From contig JAWVYO010000001.1 in assembly GCA_033722675.1 (NCBI GenBank), positions 1 through 64,000 on the forward strand: a stretch of 64,000 nucleotides of DNA, in the 5' to 3' direction. Below the pieces are notes generated by a model, which was not told the DNA's origin, searched no databases, and saw only the letters and a program-made list of their open reading frames with translations. Position numbers and translations under genes: made by a program. Origin of the DNA: DATHYU01 sp033722675 (lineage in GTDB: Bacteria; Actinomycetota; Acidimicrobiia; Spongiisociales; UBA11373). Below are positions 28,049 to 35,753 of this stretch, piece by piece (the stretch's first letter is position 1; each line of letters begins with the position of its first letter).

Positions 28049-28818
28049 CCCTCGAACACGATCTCGCCGACCTTCGGGTGGCCGCTCCCCCGCACCTGCT
28101 CGACGGCGCCCTCGCCCGGGCGGGGCTGGTCGACGCCTACGTCGTGCGTCCGAGTCCTCTCGGGGACCTGTACGTCGTGTTCGGGCCCGACGGCATCCGG
28201 GCGGTGGACCTCGCCGAGGGGCCGGGGGCCTTCGAAGCCGCGTACAGCGAGCGAACGGGCCGCGACGTCGTGCCCGCCCCGGGACCGCCCGTGGCGCTCG
28301 GGCGCCTCGACCGCGCGCTGACCAGGGGGCGACCCGGCGACCTCCCCGTCGACCTCACGGACCTCACGGACTTCCAGCGCGCCGTGCTCGACGTCACCGC
28401 GGGGATCCCCGCCGGGGAGGTCCGGCCCTACGGGTGGGTCGCGGCGGAGGTCGGCTCGCCCGGCGCCACGCGGGCGGTCGGATCCGCCCTGGCTCGCAAC
28501 CCGGTCCCCGTCCTCGTCCCCTGCCATCGGGTGGTCCGCTCCGACGGTCGGATCGGGAACTACTCACTCGGTGGGCCCGACAACAAGCGAGCCCTCCTCG
28601 ATGCGGAGGGCGTCGACCGCGAGGCCTACGAGACGCTCGCCGATCGGGGCGTCCGCTACGTCGGGAGCGACACGACCGGCATCGCCTGCCTGCCGACGTG
28701 TCACGCAGCGCGTCGGATCACCGACGCCCACCGGGTGGAGTTCCGCTCGGCCGCTGCCGCCACCGCGGCCGGCTACCGGGCGTGCCGACACTGCCGCCCG
28801 AAGCTCGCGGCGGCCTGA
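28045..28818 (+). CDS. O6-alkylguanine-DNA alkyltransferase with C-terminal Ada zinc domain
   Basis: 257 aa. Residues 1-33 form a short helical leader (LADLRVAAPPHLLDGALARA). Residues 34-190 are a complete Ogt/MGMT protein: FQRAVLDV, IPAGEVRPYGWVA, and the alkyl-acceptor VPCHRVV (Cys160). Residues 200-252 match the Ada N-terminal metal domain that repairs methylphosphotriesters: TTGIACLPTC (Cys215, Cys219) and YRACRHCRPK (Cys247, Cys250). In Ada the zinc domain comes first, followed by an AraC helix-turn-helix and the alkyltransferase. Here the order is reversed and the HTH is missing. Coupling to an ECF sigma suggests that the sigma factor supplies the transcription output. Confidence 0.88.
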   Translation: MTLEHDLADLRVAAPPHLLDGALARAGLVDAYVVRPSPLGDLYVVFGPDGIRAVDLAEGPGAFEAAYSERTGRDVVPAPGPPVALGRLDRALTRGRPGDLPVDLTDLTDFQRAVLDVTAGIPAGEVRPYGWVAAEVGSPGATRAVGSALARNPVPVLVPCHRVVRSDGRIGNYSLGGPDNKRALLDAEGVDREAYETLADRGVRYVGSDTTGIACLPTCHAARRITDAHRVEFRSAAAATAAGYRACRHCRPKLAAA

Positions 28819-29244
28819 TCAGCTCCACTCCGGGACCCGGGCGGTGATCGCTTCCTCGATCCGATCGCGGGCCTGTCGGTAGGCGGTCAGCGGCTCGCCG
28901 TAGGGGTCGACGATGTCGTACCCGTCGGGATGGAGCAGCTCGACGTGGGCCGGCACGTCCCCGAACGCCGACCGGATGTCCTCGAGGTGGGATCTGGTCA
29001 TCACGTACACGTGGTCGGCGGCGTCGAGCATCGCGGCGTCGAGGCGACGGGCCGAGTGCCCGGACAGGTCGACACCCGCCTCCCGGGCCGCCGTGACGGC
29101 CTCGGGCGTCGCCTGGCGCCCCGTGAGCCCACGCGTCCCCGCCGACGCGACCGTGGCCGCCGTGCCGAGCCGGTCGCGAGCGATCGCCTCGGCCATCGGG
29201 GACCGACAGATGTTCCCCGTGCAGACGAAGAGGATGCTGATCAC
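28819..29244 (-). CDS. Low-molecular-weight protein tyrosine phosphatase
   Basis: 141 aa, full length. P-loop VCTGNICRSP gives nucleophile Cys8 and Arg14. The general acid is in DIVDPYG (Asp113). It hydrolyses phosphotyrosine or acts as an arsenate reductase-like enzyme in some branches; the DPYG motif favours a phosphatase. GTG start, 8 nt from a TATCCT -10. Confidence 0.92.
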   Translation of the reverse strand: MISILFVCTGNICRSPMAEAIARDRLGTAATVASAGTRGLTGRQATPEAVTAAREAGVDLSGHSARRLDAAMLDAADHVYVMTRSHLEDIRSAFGDVPAHVELLHPDGYDIVDPYGEPLTAYRQARDRIEEAITARVPEWS

Positions 29245-29252
29245 GGAGGCCG

Positions 29253-29258
29253 AGGATA
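29253..29258 (-). promoter_or_regulatory. -10 element TATCCT of the LMW-PTP gene
   Basis: Minus-strand TATCCT, 8 nt from the GTG at 29244. Confidence 0.5.
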
Positions 29259-29327
29259 TTCGCCCTGCGGGGCGAGCGACGGCCCTGTGGAGGGCGGCTG
29301 ATCGGACCGCCGAAATCGACGGCCTCC

Positions 29328-29355
29328 GGGGCGCCCGCAGACGTGCGGGCGCCCC
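29328..29355. terminator. Perfect hairpin in a divergent intergenic region
   Basis: GGGGCGCCCGCA-GACG-TGCGGGCGCCCC, a 12-bp perfect stem with a 4-nt loop, followed by a second GC stem. Both flanking genes point away from it, so it terminates neither. It may end a small RNA or act in the leader of the downstream kinase gene. Confidence 0.45.
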
Positions 29356-29520
29356 GCCGCGTCGGGAGACGGCGCGGCGGCCGGGTCACCGACACCGTCT
29401 CCGGCTCGCCCTCCGCCGACGCGCCGGCCGTGAGGGGCCGTTCAACGACGTTCCACGACGTACCGATCCGCGGCGAGGGGTCGCTTCAGGCCGCCCCGCG
29501 AGGCGCCGATATACGCCTCG

Positions 29521-31653
29521 ATGAACCTGCTCCATCACCGGGTGGGACCCGGCACCGCGGCCTCGCCGTCGCGCCTCGCGACGCTCGACGCCGTCTGGGC
29601 CTCCCTCAATCGCACGGCGCTCTGGATCGCCGCCGTCCTCGGACCGGTCTCCGTCGTCGCCTACGCCGTGGGACTCCAGATGACGGGCCACGCGGGCATG
29701 ATCGTGCTCGTTGCGGCCGGCACGGCGATCTCGGTGGTGGCCGCCTGGAACCTCCGACGCGGCCACGACAGCCTCGAGGCGGTCCTCGTGCTCGCCTCGA
29801 TCGGCACCGTCGCCGGCGCCTGGCCGGCGCCCCCGGTCGTCCGGGGCATGCTGTGGACGGCGCTGGCGGTGTTCGCCGTCGCCGCCGCCCTGCTGCTCTC
29901 GCGGCGGTCGGCCCGACGCACGGTGGTGGTCATCTCGCTGCTGGCGGCCACACCGGTCGCCTGGCCCGCCTTCGGACTGGCATCGCCCGGCGAGGCTGCA
30001 CTGGCGCTCGGCGTGGCCGGTGCCTCCATCTTCTTCGGCGTCCTGAGCGTCTCGATGGCGCGCCGGGCGCTCGAGGAGAGCGAATCCTCCCGGATCGCCA
30101 TCTTCCGCCGGGTGCCGGTGGGCCTGTTCCGGGCCACCCCCGACGGCCACTTCCTCGACGCCAACCCCGCCATGCTCGAGATCCTCGGACACGAGCCGGG
30201 GCGGGACCTGTCGGAGCTGTCACTCCCCGAGCTGTACGCCGACCCCCGCGAGGGCCGGGAGTACCTGAAGAACCTCGCGGAGTCGGACGGTCCGCAACGG
30301 TTCGCCGTGCGGATGGTGCGGGTCGACGGTTCCACGATCTGGGTGCGCGGCCACGCCCAGGTGGTCGCAGGGCCCGACGGGACGAGTAGCTACCTCGAAG
30401 GGACGATCGAGGACATCACCCAACGCCGCGAGGCGGAGCAGGCATCGCGGCGGCACGAACAGCGGTTCCGGACGCTGTTCGACGCCGCGCCCATCGGGCT
30501 CGTCGAGGAGGACTTCTCGGCGGTGCGGGATCGATTCGCCACGCTGCGCGAGACCGGCGTGACGGACCTCGCCGCCCACCTCGCCCGCAGCCCCCTGGAG
30601 CTCGCCGAGCTCGTCCGCCGCATCCACGTCATCGACGTCAACCCCGCCGGGATCGACCTCGTGGGCGCGACGTCGAAACAGGAGGCGATCGAGGAGCTCC
30701 GACACCCCTCGGCGTCCCTCATGCCCGCCTACGAGGAGCGCTTCACGTCGCTGTGGCGCGACGAGGACCGCGGTGACGTCGACGCCGTCCTCGCCCGGCC
30801 CGACGGGATCGATCAGTACGTCCATCTCCACTGGGCGATGTCGCGGTCCGACGAGGGCGTCGATCCGAGCCGGGTCGTGATGGCCATCGCCGACGTCACG
30901 GCGCTGCGGGCCGCCGAGCGGGGCCTCGCCGAGCTGGTCCGCTCGAAGGACGAGATCGTCGCCTCCGTCTCCCACGAGCTCCGCACCCCGATCACCACGA
31001 TCATGGGGATGTCACTGGAGCTTCGCGACAACGCCGATCTCCTGACCCCAGAGGAACGCAACGAGTTCGTCGGGCTCATCGCCGATCAGAGCCGCGAGCT
31101 CTCGAACATCGTCGAGGACCTGCTCGTCGCCGCCCGCGTCGACCAGGACCGTCTCGTCATCCGCGCCGAGCCGGTGGACCTCGCCACCGAGGTCCCCCGA
31201 ATCGTCTCGTCCACCACGACCGGCCACCGGGCGGAGGTGGAGACCCCTCATGGACCGCACGTCGCCTGGTGCGATCCGCTGCGGGTCCGCCAGATCATCC
31301 GCAACCTGCTCACCAACGCCGACCGCTACGGCGGCGACACTGTCCGGGTGGAGGTCGCCGGCACCGACCAGCGGGTGAGCATCCGGGTCTGCGACGACGG
31401 TGACGGCGTCGCGCCACACCAGCGCGAGGCCATCTTCGAGCCGTACCACCGGGCCGACGAGGCGGGTCTCCCCGGGGCGATCGGCCTCGGGCTCCCCGTG
31501 TCGCGCAAGCTCGCCCGTCTCATGGGCGGCGACCTCGTCTACGTCCACGCCGAGGGGGAGACGGTCTTCGAACTCGTGCTCCCGGCCCGCGAGCCCGACC
31601 GGCCGCGCCCTATTCGTCCACGCCGAGAGGTTCCGACTCCGGGTCGTCGGTGA
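29521..31653 (+). CDS. PAS-domain sensor histidine kinase with N-terminal membrane domain
   Basis: 710 aa. Six or so hydrophobic segments occupy residues about 30-185. PAS 1 (about 195-315, IFRRVPVGLFRATPDGHFLD) ends in the PAC motif YLEGTIEDITQRREAEQ. A second PAS-like region covers about 318-460. HisKA has VSHELRTPITTIMGM (His485) and the ATPase has NLLTNADRYGG, DDGDGVAPHQRE, FEPYHRAD and IGLGLPVSRK. No response regulator is adjacent. It probably senses an intracellular or membrane signal. The last 44 bp overlap the convergent permease gene. Confidence 0.88.
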   Translation: MNLLHHRVGPGTAASPSRLATLDAVWASLNRTALWIAAVLGPVSVVAYAVGLQMTGHAGMIVLVAAGTAISVVAAWNLRRGHDSLEAVLVLASIGTVAGAWPAPPVVRGMLWTALAVFAVAAALLLSRRSARRTVVVISLLAATPVAWPAFGLASPGEAALALGVAGASIFFGVLSVSMARRALEESESSRIAIFRRVPVGLFRATPDGHFLDANPAMLEILGHEPGRDLSELSLPELYADPREGREYLKNLAESDGPQRFAVRMVRVDGSTIWVRGHAQVVAGPDGTSSYLEGTIEDITQRREAEQASRRHEQRFRTLFDAAPIGLVEEDFSAVRDRFATLRETGVTDLAAHLARSPLELAELVRRIHVIDVNPAGIDLVGATSKQEAIEELRHPSASLMPAYEERFTSLWRDEDRGDVDAVLARPDGIDQYVHLHWAMSRSDEGVDPSRVVMAIADVTALRAAERGLAELVRSKDEIVASVSHELRTPITTIMGMSLELRDNADLLTPEERNEFVGLIADQSRELSNIVEDLLVAARVDQDRLVIRAEPVDLATEVPRIVSSTTTGHRAEVETPHGPHVAWCDPLRVRQIIRNLLTNADRYGGDTVRVEVAGTDQRVSIRVCDDGDGVAPHQREAIFEPYHRADEAGLPGAIGLGLPVSRKLARLMGGDLVYVHAEGETVFELVLPAREPDRPRPIRPRREVPTPGRR

Positions 31654-32731
31654 GGTGCGACGCCACGACCTCGTGGCAATGGACGTACGTCGAGATGAAG
31701 GCCTGCACGGTCGCCGCGAACGGCAGCGCCATGAGCGCCCCGGGAGCGCCGAGCAGGGTGCCGCCGGCGATGGCGGCACCGAAGGCCACCGCAGGATGGA
31801 GCTCCATCGTGCGAGCGGTGATCCGGGGCGCCAGCAGGTAGTTCTCGAGCTGCTGGTACACGACGATGAACACGAGGACGGCGATTCCCCGGGCCGGGCT
31901 CTCGATGAACGCGACGAGCAGCGGCAGCAGCCCCCCGATGTACGTGCCGACGACGGGCACGAACTGCGAGAGCACCCCGAGCCACAGTGCCAGCGCCGCC
32001 GCGAAGGGCACGCCGATGATCGTGAAGGTGGCCCACGCCACCGACGCCGCGAAGCCGGCCAGGAGCGCCCGCGAGTAGAAGTACCCGCCGGTCTTGTCGA
32101 TGGCGATGTCGATCATCCGCAGGATCTCCCGCTGCCGGTCGGGGCGGAACAGCGAGATGACGAGTCGGCGGAACCTGGGCCCGTCCGCCGTCAGGTAGAA
32201 GGTGAAGAGGGCGATCGTGAGGAGCTGGAGGATCGTCGCCAGCAACGCCGTGCCCACGCCGAAGATGCTGCCCGCGATGTCGCCGGCGATCGACTCGAGG
32301 TCGTTGAGCACGTTCGACAGCGCCTCGTCGAGACGTTCCCCCGACAGTTCGATCCCGAAGCGTTCCCCCATCTCCGCCAGCTGATCGATGTAGGAGGGGA
32401 CGTTGTCGACGAGGCGCACGGCCTGGTCGATCACGAGGGGCACCATGAGCGCGATGAACGACACGATCACGAGCAGGGCGATCCCGAAGATCACGCCGGT
32501 GGCCGCTCCCCGCTTCCAGCCCCGTCGTGCCAGGTAGTTGACCCCGGGCTCCAGCGCGATCGACAGGAACACCGAGATCACGACGAGCACGAGGAGTCCC
32601 CGCAGCGCCCGGAAGACGTTGAGGGCGACGAAGAGGGCCACCACGGCCCCCATCACCATGAGGATCACGCGGGGGATCCACGGCGGCATCCCCGCCGCGT
32701 CGAAGAAGCCGCGCCGCTCGTCGGTCGTCAC
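31610..32731 (-). CDS. AI-2E family transporter (TqsA/PerM-type permease)
   Basis: 373 aa with about eight hydrophobic segments. Early VISVFLSIALEPGVNYLARRGWKR and late LPFAATVQAFI fit the AI-2E_transport family, and VPVVGTYIGGLLPLLVAF is its conserved core motif. Members export signalling molecules or act as ion antiporters; the substrate here is unknown. GTG start, 8 nt from a TACGCT -10. Its 3' end overlaps the kinase gene by 44 bp, so full-length transcripts would be mutually antisense. Confidence 0.85.
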   Translation of the reverse strand: MTTDERRGFFDAAGMPPWIPRVILMVMGAVVALFVALNVFRALRGLLVLVVISVFLSIALEPGVNYLARRGWKRGAATGVIFGIALLVIVSFIALMVPLVIDQAVRLVDNVPSYIDQLAEMGERFGIELSGERLDEALSNVLNDLESIAGDIAGSIFGVGTALLATILQLLTIALFTFYLTADGPRFRRLVISLFRPDRQREILRMIDIAIDKTGGYFYSRALLAGFAASVAWATFTIIGVPFAAALALWLGVLSQFVPVVGTYIGGLLPLLVAFIESPARGIAVLVFIVVYQQLENYLLAPRITARTMELHPAVAFGAAIAGGTLLGAPGALMALPFAATVQAFISTYVHCHEVVASHLTDDPESEPLGVDE

Positions 32732-32739
32732 CGGGGCCG

Positions 32740-32745
32740 AGCGTA
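32740..32745 (-). promoter_or_regulatory. -10 element TACGCT of the AI-2E permease gene
   Basis: Minus-strand TACGCT, 8 nt from the GTG at 32731. Confidence 0.55.
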
Positions 32746-32778
32746 GGAGGCCCCTCCGTCCCGATCGCGTATTTCGAC

Positions 32779-33252
32779 TCAGCCGGCGAGGCCCTCGACG
32801 ACCTCCACCGAGGACATCCTGGTGAAGACCTCGGGATCCAGACGCACCTTCATGGCGCGGGACCCGCCGCCGACGACGCAGCTGTCGAGTTCGGTGATCC
32901 GGTCGTCGACGAGGATGGGGAGGTCCGCCGGCAGGCCGAAGGGCGTCACCCCGCCGATCTCCATGCCGGTGACCTCGCGGGTGACCTCGGGTGAGGCGAA
33001 CGACAGCTTGCGGACGCCGAGGCGCCGTCGGACGGTGCCGTTCACGTCGAGCCGGGTGGTCGCCAGCAGCAGGCACAGCGCCCGGACGCCCGGTGGCCTG
33101 CGGCTGTCGACGAGGATGGCATTGGCCGATTCGCCGGGGTCGACGCCGTAGTGCTCGCAGAAGGCCGCGGTGTCGGCGAGGGCGGGGTCGCACGCCATCG
33201 TCTCGTAGCTCGCCTCCAGGGCGTCGAGGTCGTCGATCACACGGTCCTCCAT
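32779..33252 (-). CDS. YbaK/EbsC (ProX-like) aminoacyl-tRNA deacylase
   Basis: 157 aa. The YbaK fold is recognisable from FCEHYGVDPGESANAILV near the start, the VNGTVRRRLGVRKLSFAS lysine/arginine region, EVTGMEIGGVTPFGLP and VVGGGSRAMKVRLDPE. These enzymes hydrolyse mischarged Cys- or Ala-tRNA(Pro). ATG start, 7 nt from a TAGGGT -10. Confidence 0.87.
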   Translation of the reverse strand: MEDRVIDDLDALEASYETMACDPALADTAAFCEHYGVDPGESANAILVDSRRPPGVRALCLLLATTRLDVNGTVRRRLGVRKLSFASPEVTREVTGMEIGGVTPFGLPADLPILVDDRITELDSCVVGGGSRAMKVRLDPEVFTRMSSVEVVEGLAG

Positions 33253-33259
33253 GGGGGCG

Positions 33260-33265
33260 ACCCTA
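33260..33265 (-). promoter_or_regulatory. -10 element TAGGGT of the YbaK gene
   Basis: Minus-strand TAGGGT, 7 nt from the ATG at 33252. Confidence 0.5.
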
Positions 33266-33286
33266 CGCGGGCCCCGGAGATCGACA

Positions 33287-33292
33287 TAGGAT
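33287..33292 (+). promoter_or_regulatory. -10 element TAGGAT of the haloalkane dehalogenase gene
   Basis: TAGGAT lies about 25 bp before the ATG at 33317, giving a short leader with a GGGAG site. It is 21 bp from the divergent YbaK -10. Confidence 0.45.
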
Positions 33293-33316
33293 CGGCGGCC
33301 CGACCCGGGAGATCCC

Positions 33317-34186
33317 ATGCCGATCGCGGCCGCCGACCCCCACCCGAGGTCCACCGTCGAGGTGCTGGACACCACCATGCGCTTCGTCGACACCGGCGAG
33401 GGCGACCCGGTGGTGTTCCTCCACGGCAACCCGACCTCGTCGTACCTCTGGCGCAACGTGATCCCCCACGTCGCTCCGACCCACCGGTGCCTCGCCCCCG
33501 ACCTCGTCGGCATGGGCGAGTCCGGTCCGTCGGCCTCCGGGGGGTACCGATTCGTCGACCACGCCGCCCACCTCGACGCATGGTTCGACACCGTGGTCCC
33601 CGACGGAGCCGTCCACCTCGTCGTCCACGACTGGGGATCGGGCCTCGGATTCCACTGGGCGCACCGCCATCCCGATCGGATCGCCTCCATCACCTTCATG
33701 GAGGCGATCGTCCGGCCCATGACCTGGGAGGAGTGGCCGGACGCCGCTCGCGGAATCTTCCAGGGACTCCGGTCGGAGGCGGGCGAGGAGATGATCCTCG
33801 AGAAGAACGTGTTCGTGGAACGCATCCTGCCGGGCTCCATCCTGCGTGATCTCACGCCCGAGGAGATGGCCCGGTACCGGGCGCCGTACACGGAGCCGGG
33901 CGAGTCCCGCCGCCCCACCCTCACGTGGCCCCGCGAGATCCCCATCGAGGGCGAACCCGCCGACGTCCACGAAATGGCGGCCGCCTACGCCGAATGGCTG
34001 GCCGGGTCCTCGGGGCTGCCGAAGCTGTTCGTGGACGCCGACCCCGGTGCGATCCTCCAGGGCCCCCAGCGGGACTTCTGCCGATCGTGGCCGGACCAGG
34101 AGGAGGTCGTCGTCGCGGGCATGCACTTCGTCCAGGAGGACTCCCCCGACGAGATCGGCCGGGCGATCGCCGCGTTCCTGCCGTGA
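33317..34186 (+). CDS. Haloalkane dehalogenase (HLD-II type)
   Basis: 289 aa. All five catalytic residues of the DhaA/LinB group are present at matching positions: Asn38 in FLHGNPTSSYLWRN, nucleophile Asp105 and halide-binding Trp106 in VVHDWGSGLG, acid Glu129 in FMEAIVRPMTWEEWP, and His270 in GMHFVQEDSPDEIG. It hydrolyses carbon-halogen bonds of haloalkanes to alcohols and halide. Many marine and soil bacteria carry such enzymes without a known physiological substrate. It is coupled (GTGA) to a GNAT-like gene. Confidence 0.92.
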   Translation: MPIAAADPHPRSTVEVLDTTMRFVDTGEGDPVVFLHGNPTSSYLWRNVIPHVAPTHRCLAPDLVGMGESGPSASGGYRFVDHAAHLDAWFDTVVPDGAVHLVVHDWGSGLGFHWAHRHPDRIASITFMEAIVRPMTWEEWPDAARGIFQGLRSEAGEEMILEKNVFVERILPGSILRDLTPEEMARYRAPYTEPGESRRPTLTWPREIPIEGEPADVHEMAAAYAEWLAGSSGLPKLFVDADPGAILQGPQRDFCRSWPDQEEVVVAGMHFVQEDSPDEIGRAIAAFLP

Positions 34187-34917
34187 ACATCGTCACGCTG
34201 ACCGAGGCGCCGCACCTCGAAGGTGCCATGTGGGACATGGAGGACGCCTGGCCCTCGTACATGCTCGAGGATCCGATCGCCGACCTCTACTACGGCGATC
34301 TGGGCCGCTGGACGGACCGCGTGCTCCTCGCCGTCGACGACGGCGAGGTCGTCGCCAAGAGCTTCCGGATCGCCTTCGCGATGGGAGACGGCATCGGACG
34401 GCCCCGCCTCCCCGATCGCGGTTGGGACGCCGTGATCCTCTGGGCGCACGCCGACCGGGTCGCCGGTCGAGCACCCACCCACACCTCACTGCTGGAGATC
34501 ACCGTGCGCCCGGATCGCACCGGGGAGGGCATCGCCACCCGGATGATCCGGGCCGCCGCCGACGCCGCCCGCCGGGAGGGCTTCGACGTGCTCTACGCGC
34601 CGGTTCGTCCGAGCGGCAAGCCCGCCGACCCGGCGACCCCGATGGCCGAGTACCTGCAATCCACCAGGCCGGACGGCCTGCCCGTCGACGCCTGGGTGCG
34701 CACCCACGTCCGCCTGGGCGCCGAGATCGTGGCGGTGTGTCCGACGGCGATGACCATCAGCGGCACGCTGGAGGAGTGGCGGCGGTGGACGGGCCTCCCC
34801 TTCGACCGCTCCGGGCCCGTCGAGGTGCCCGGCGCCCTCGTCCCGGTGCACGTGAGCGTCGAGCACGACCACGCCGTGTACGTCGAGCCCAACGTCTGGA
34901 TGCGTCACCCGCTCTGA
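34183..34917 (+). CDS. GNAT-like N-acyltransferase
   Basis: 244 aa. The central SLLEITVRPDRTGEGIATRMIRAAADAARREG block has the Q/R-x2-G-x-G/A acetyl-CoA motif of GNAT enzymes (cited as a landmark; key part RTGEGIA). The C-terminal half (THVRLGAEIVAVCPTAMTI) resembles GNAT-type proteins that extend beyond the usual size. Acceptor unknown. The GTG overlaps the dehalogenase stop, suggesting co-expression. Confidence 0.72.
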   Translation: MNIVTLTEAPHLEGAMWDMEDAWPSYMLEDPIADLYYGDLGRWTDRVLLAVDDGEVVAKSFRIAFAMGDGIGRPRLPDRGWDAVILWAHADRVAGRAPTHTSLLEITVRPDRTGEGIATRMIRAAADAARREGFDVLYAPVRPSGKPADPATPMAEYLQSTRPDGLPVDAWVRTHVRLGAEIVAVCPTAMTISGTLEEWRRWTGLPFDRSGPVEVPGALVPVHVSVEHDHAVYVEPNVWMRHPL

Positions 34918-34920
34918 CGG

Positions 34921-35700
34921 TCAGGCGTCGAAGCGGGGCTCCCGCTTGTCGAGGAAGGCGGCGATGCCCTCGCGGGCGTCGGGGGTGGCGGAGGCACGGG
35001 TGATCGCGAGCGACTCCCGCTCCATCGCCTCCTCCAGCGCCGAGGTCGCGCCCCGGACGAGCAGGCGCTTCGCCTCCGCCTGGGCGACCCGGGGGCCGGC
35101 GACGAGCCGCCGGGCGAGCGCCTCGCCTTCCTCGGCCACCCGGTCGTCGGGCACGACGCGGTTCACCAGGCCCCAGGACTCGGCGGTCGCCGCGTCGAGC
35201 GTGCGGTTGGTCAGGGCGAGATCCATGGCGCGCCGCAGCCCCACCACGCGGGCCAGGTAGAACGACGACGACCCGTCGGGGGCGAGGCCCGCAGCGGTGT
35301 AGCCCATCCGAAAGGCCGCCGACTCCCCGGCGACGACGCGGTCGGCGGCCGCCACGAGGCTCAACCCGGCGCCGCCGGCGGCTCCCTGGACGGCGGCCAC
35401 GATCGGCGCCTCCAGCTTCGCCATCCGGGACAACGCGGCGTGGAGGTCGATCGTCGTGTCGGCGATGAGCGCCGGGAGCCCGTCGCCGGCCTCGCGGAAC
35501 GCCCGGAGGTCGCCGCCACCGCAGAAGATCCGGCCCTCCCCCGTGAGCAGGACCGCCCGCACGGACCGATCCATCGAGATCGACACGACCGCCGACCGGA
35601 GATCCCTGGCGAGTTCGTCGTCGATCGTGTTCGCGGCATCGGGGCGGGCGAGCGTGAGGCGGGCGAGCCCCTCGTCGACGGCGACGGTGACAGCCGGCAT
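34921..35700 (-). CDS. Enoyl-CoA hydratase/isomerase family protein
   Basis: 259 aa crotonase fold. The oxyanion hole segments are GRIFCGGGDL and VQGAAGGAGLSL. The segment GLAPDGSSSFYLARVVG resembles the PaaG-like isomerase/hydratase branch, in which Asp rather than Glu occupies the first catalytic site. It acts on enoyl-CoA in beta-oxidation or isomerisation. ATG start with GGAGGG site. Divergent from the acyl-CoA dehydrogenase gene. Confidence 0.88.
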   Translation of the reverse strand: MPAVTVAVDEGLARLTLARPDAANTIDDELARDLRSAVVSISMDRSVRAVLLTGEGRIFCGGGDLRAFREAGDGLPALIADTTIDLHAALSRMAKLEAPIVAAVQGAAGGAGLSLVAAADRVVAGESAAFRMGYTAAGLAPDGSSSFYLARVVGLRRAMDLALTNRTLDAATAESWGLVNRVVPDDRVAEEGEALARRLVAGPRVAQAEAKRLLVRGATSALEEAMERESLAITRASATPDAREGIAAFLDKREPRFDA

Positions 35701-35740
35701 ACGTCCCTCCGGTGGCGTCGGGGCATCGTACGCCCTTCGG

Positions 35741-35746
35741 TACGCT
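35741..35746 (+). promoter_or_regulatory. -10 element TACGCT of the acyl-CoA dehydrogenase gene
   Basis: TACGCT, 7 nt before the ATG at 35754. Leaderless. Confidence 0.6.
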
Positions 35747-35753
35747 TGGTCGC

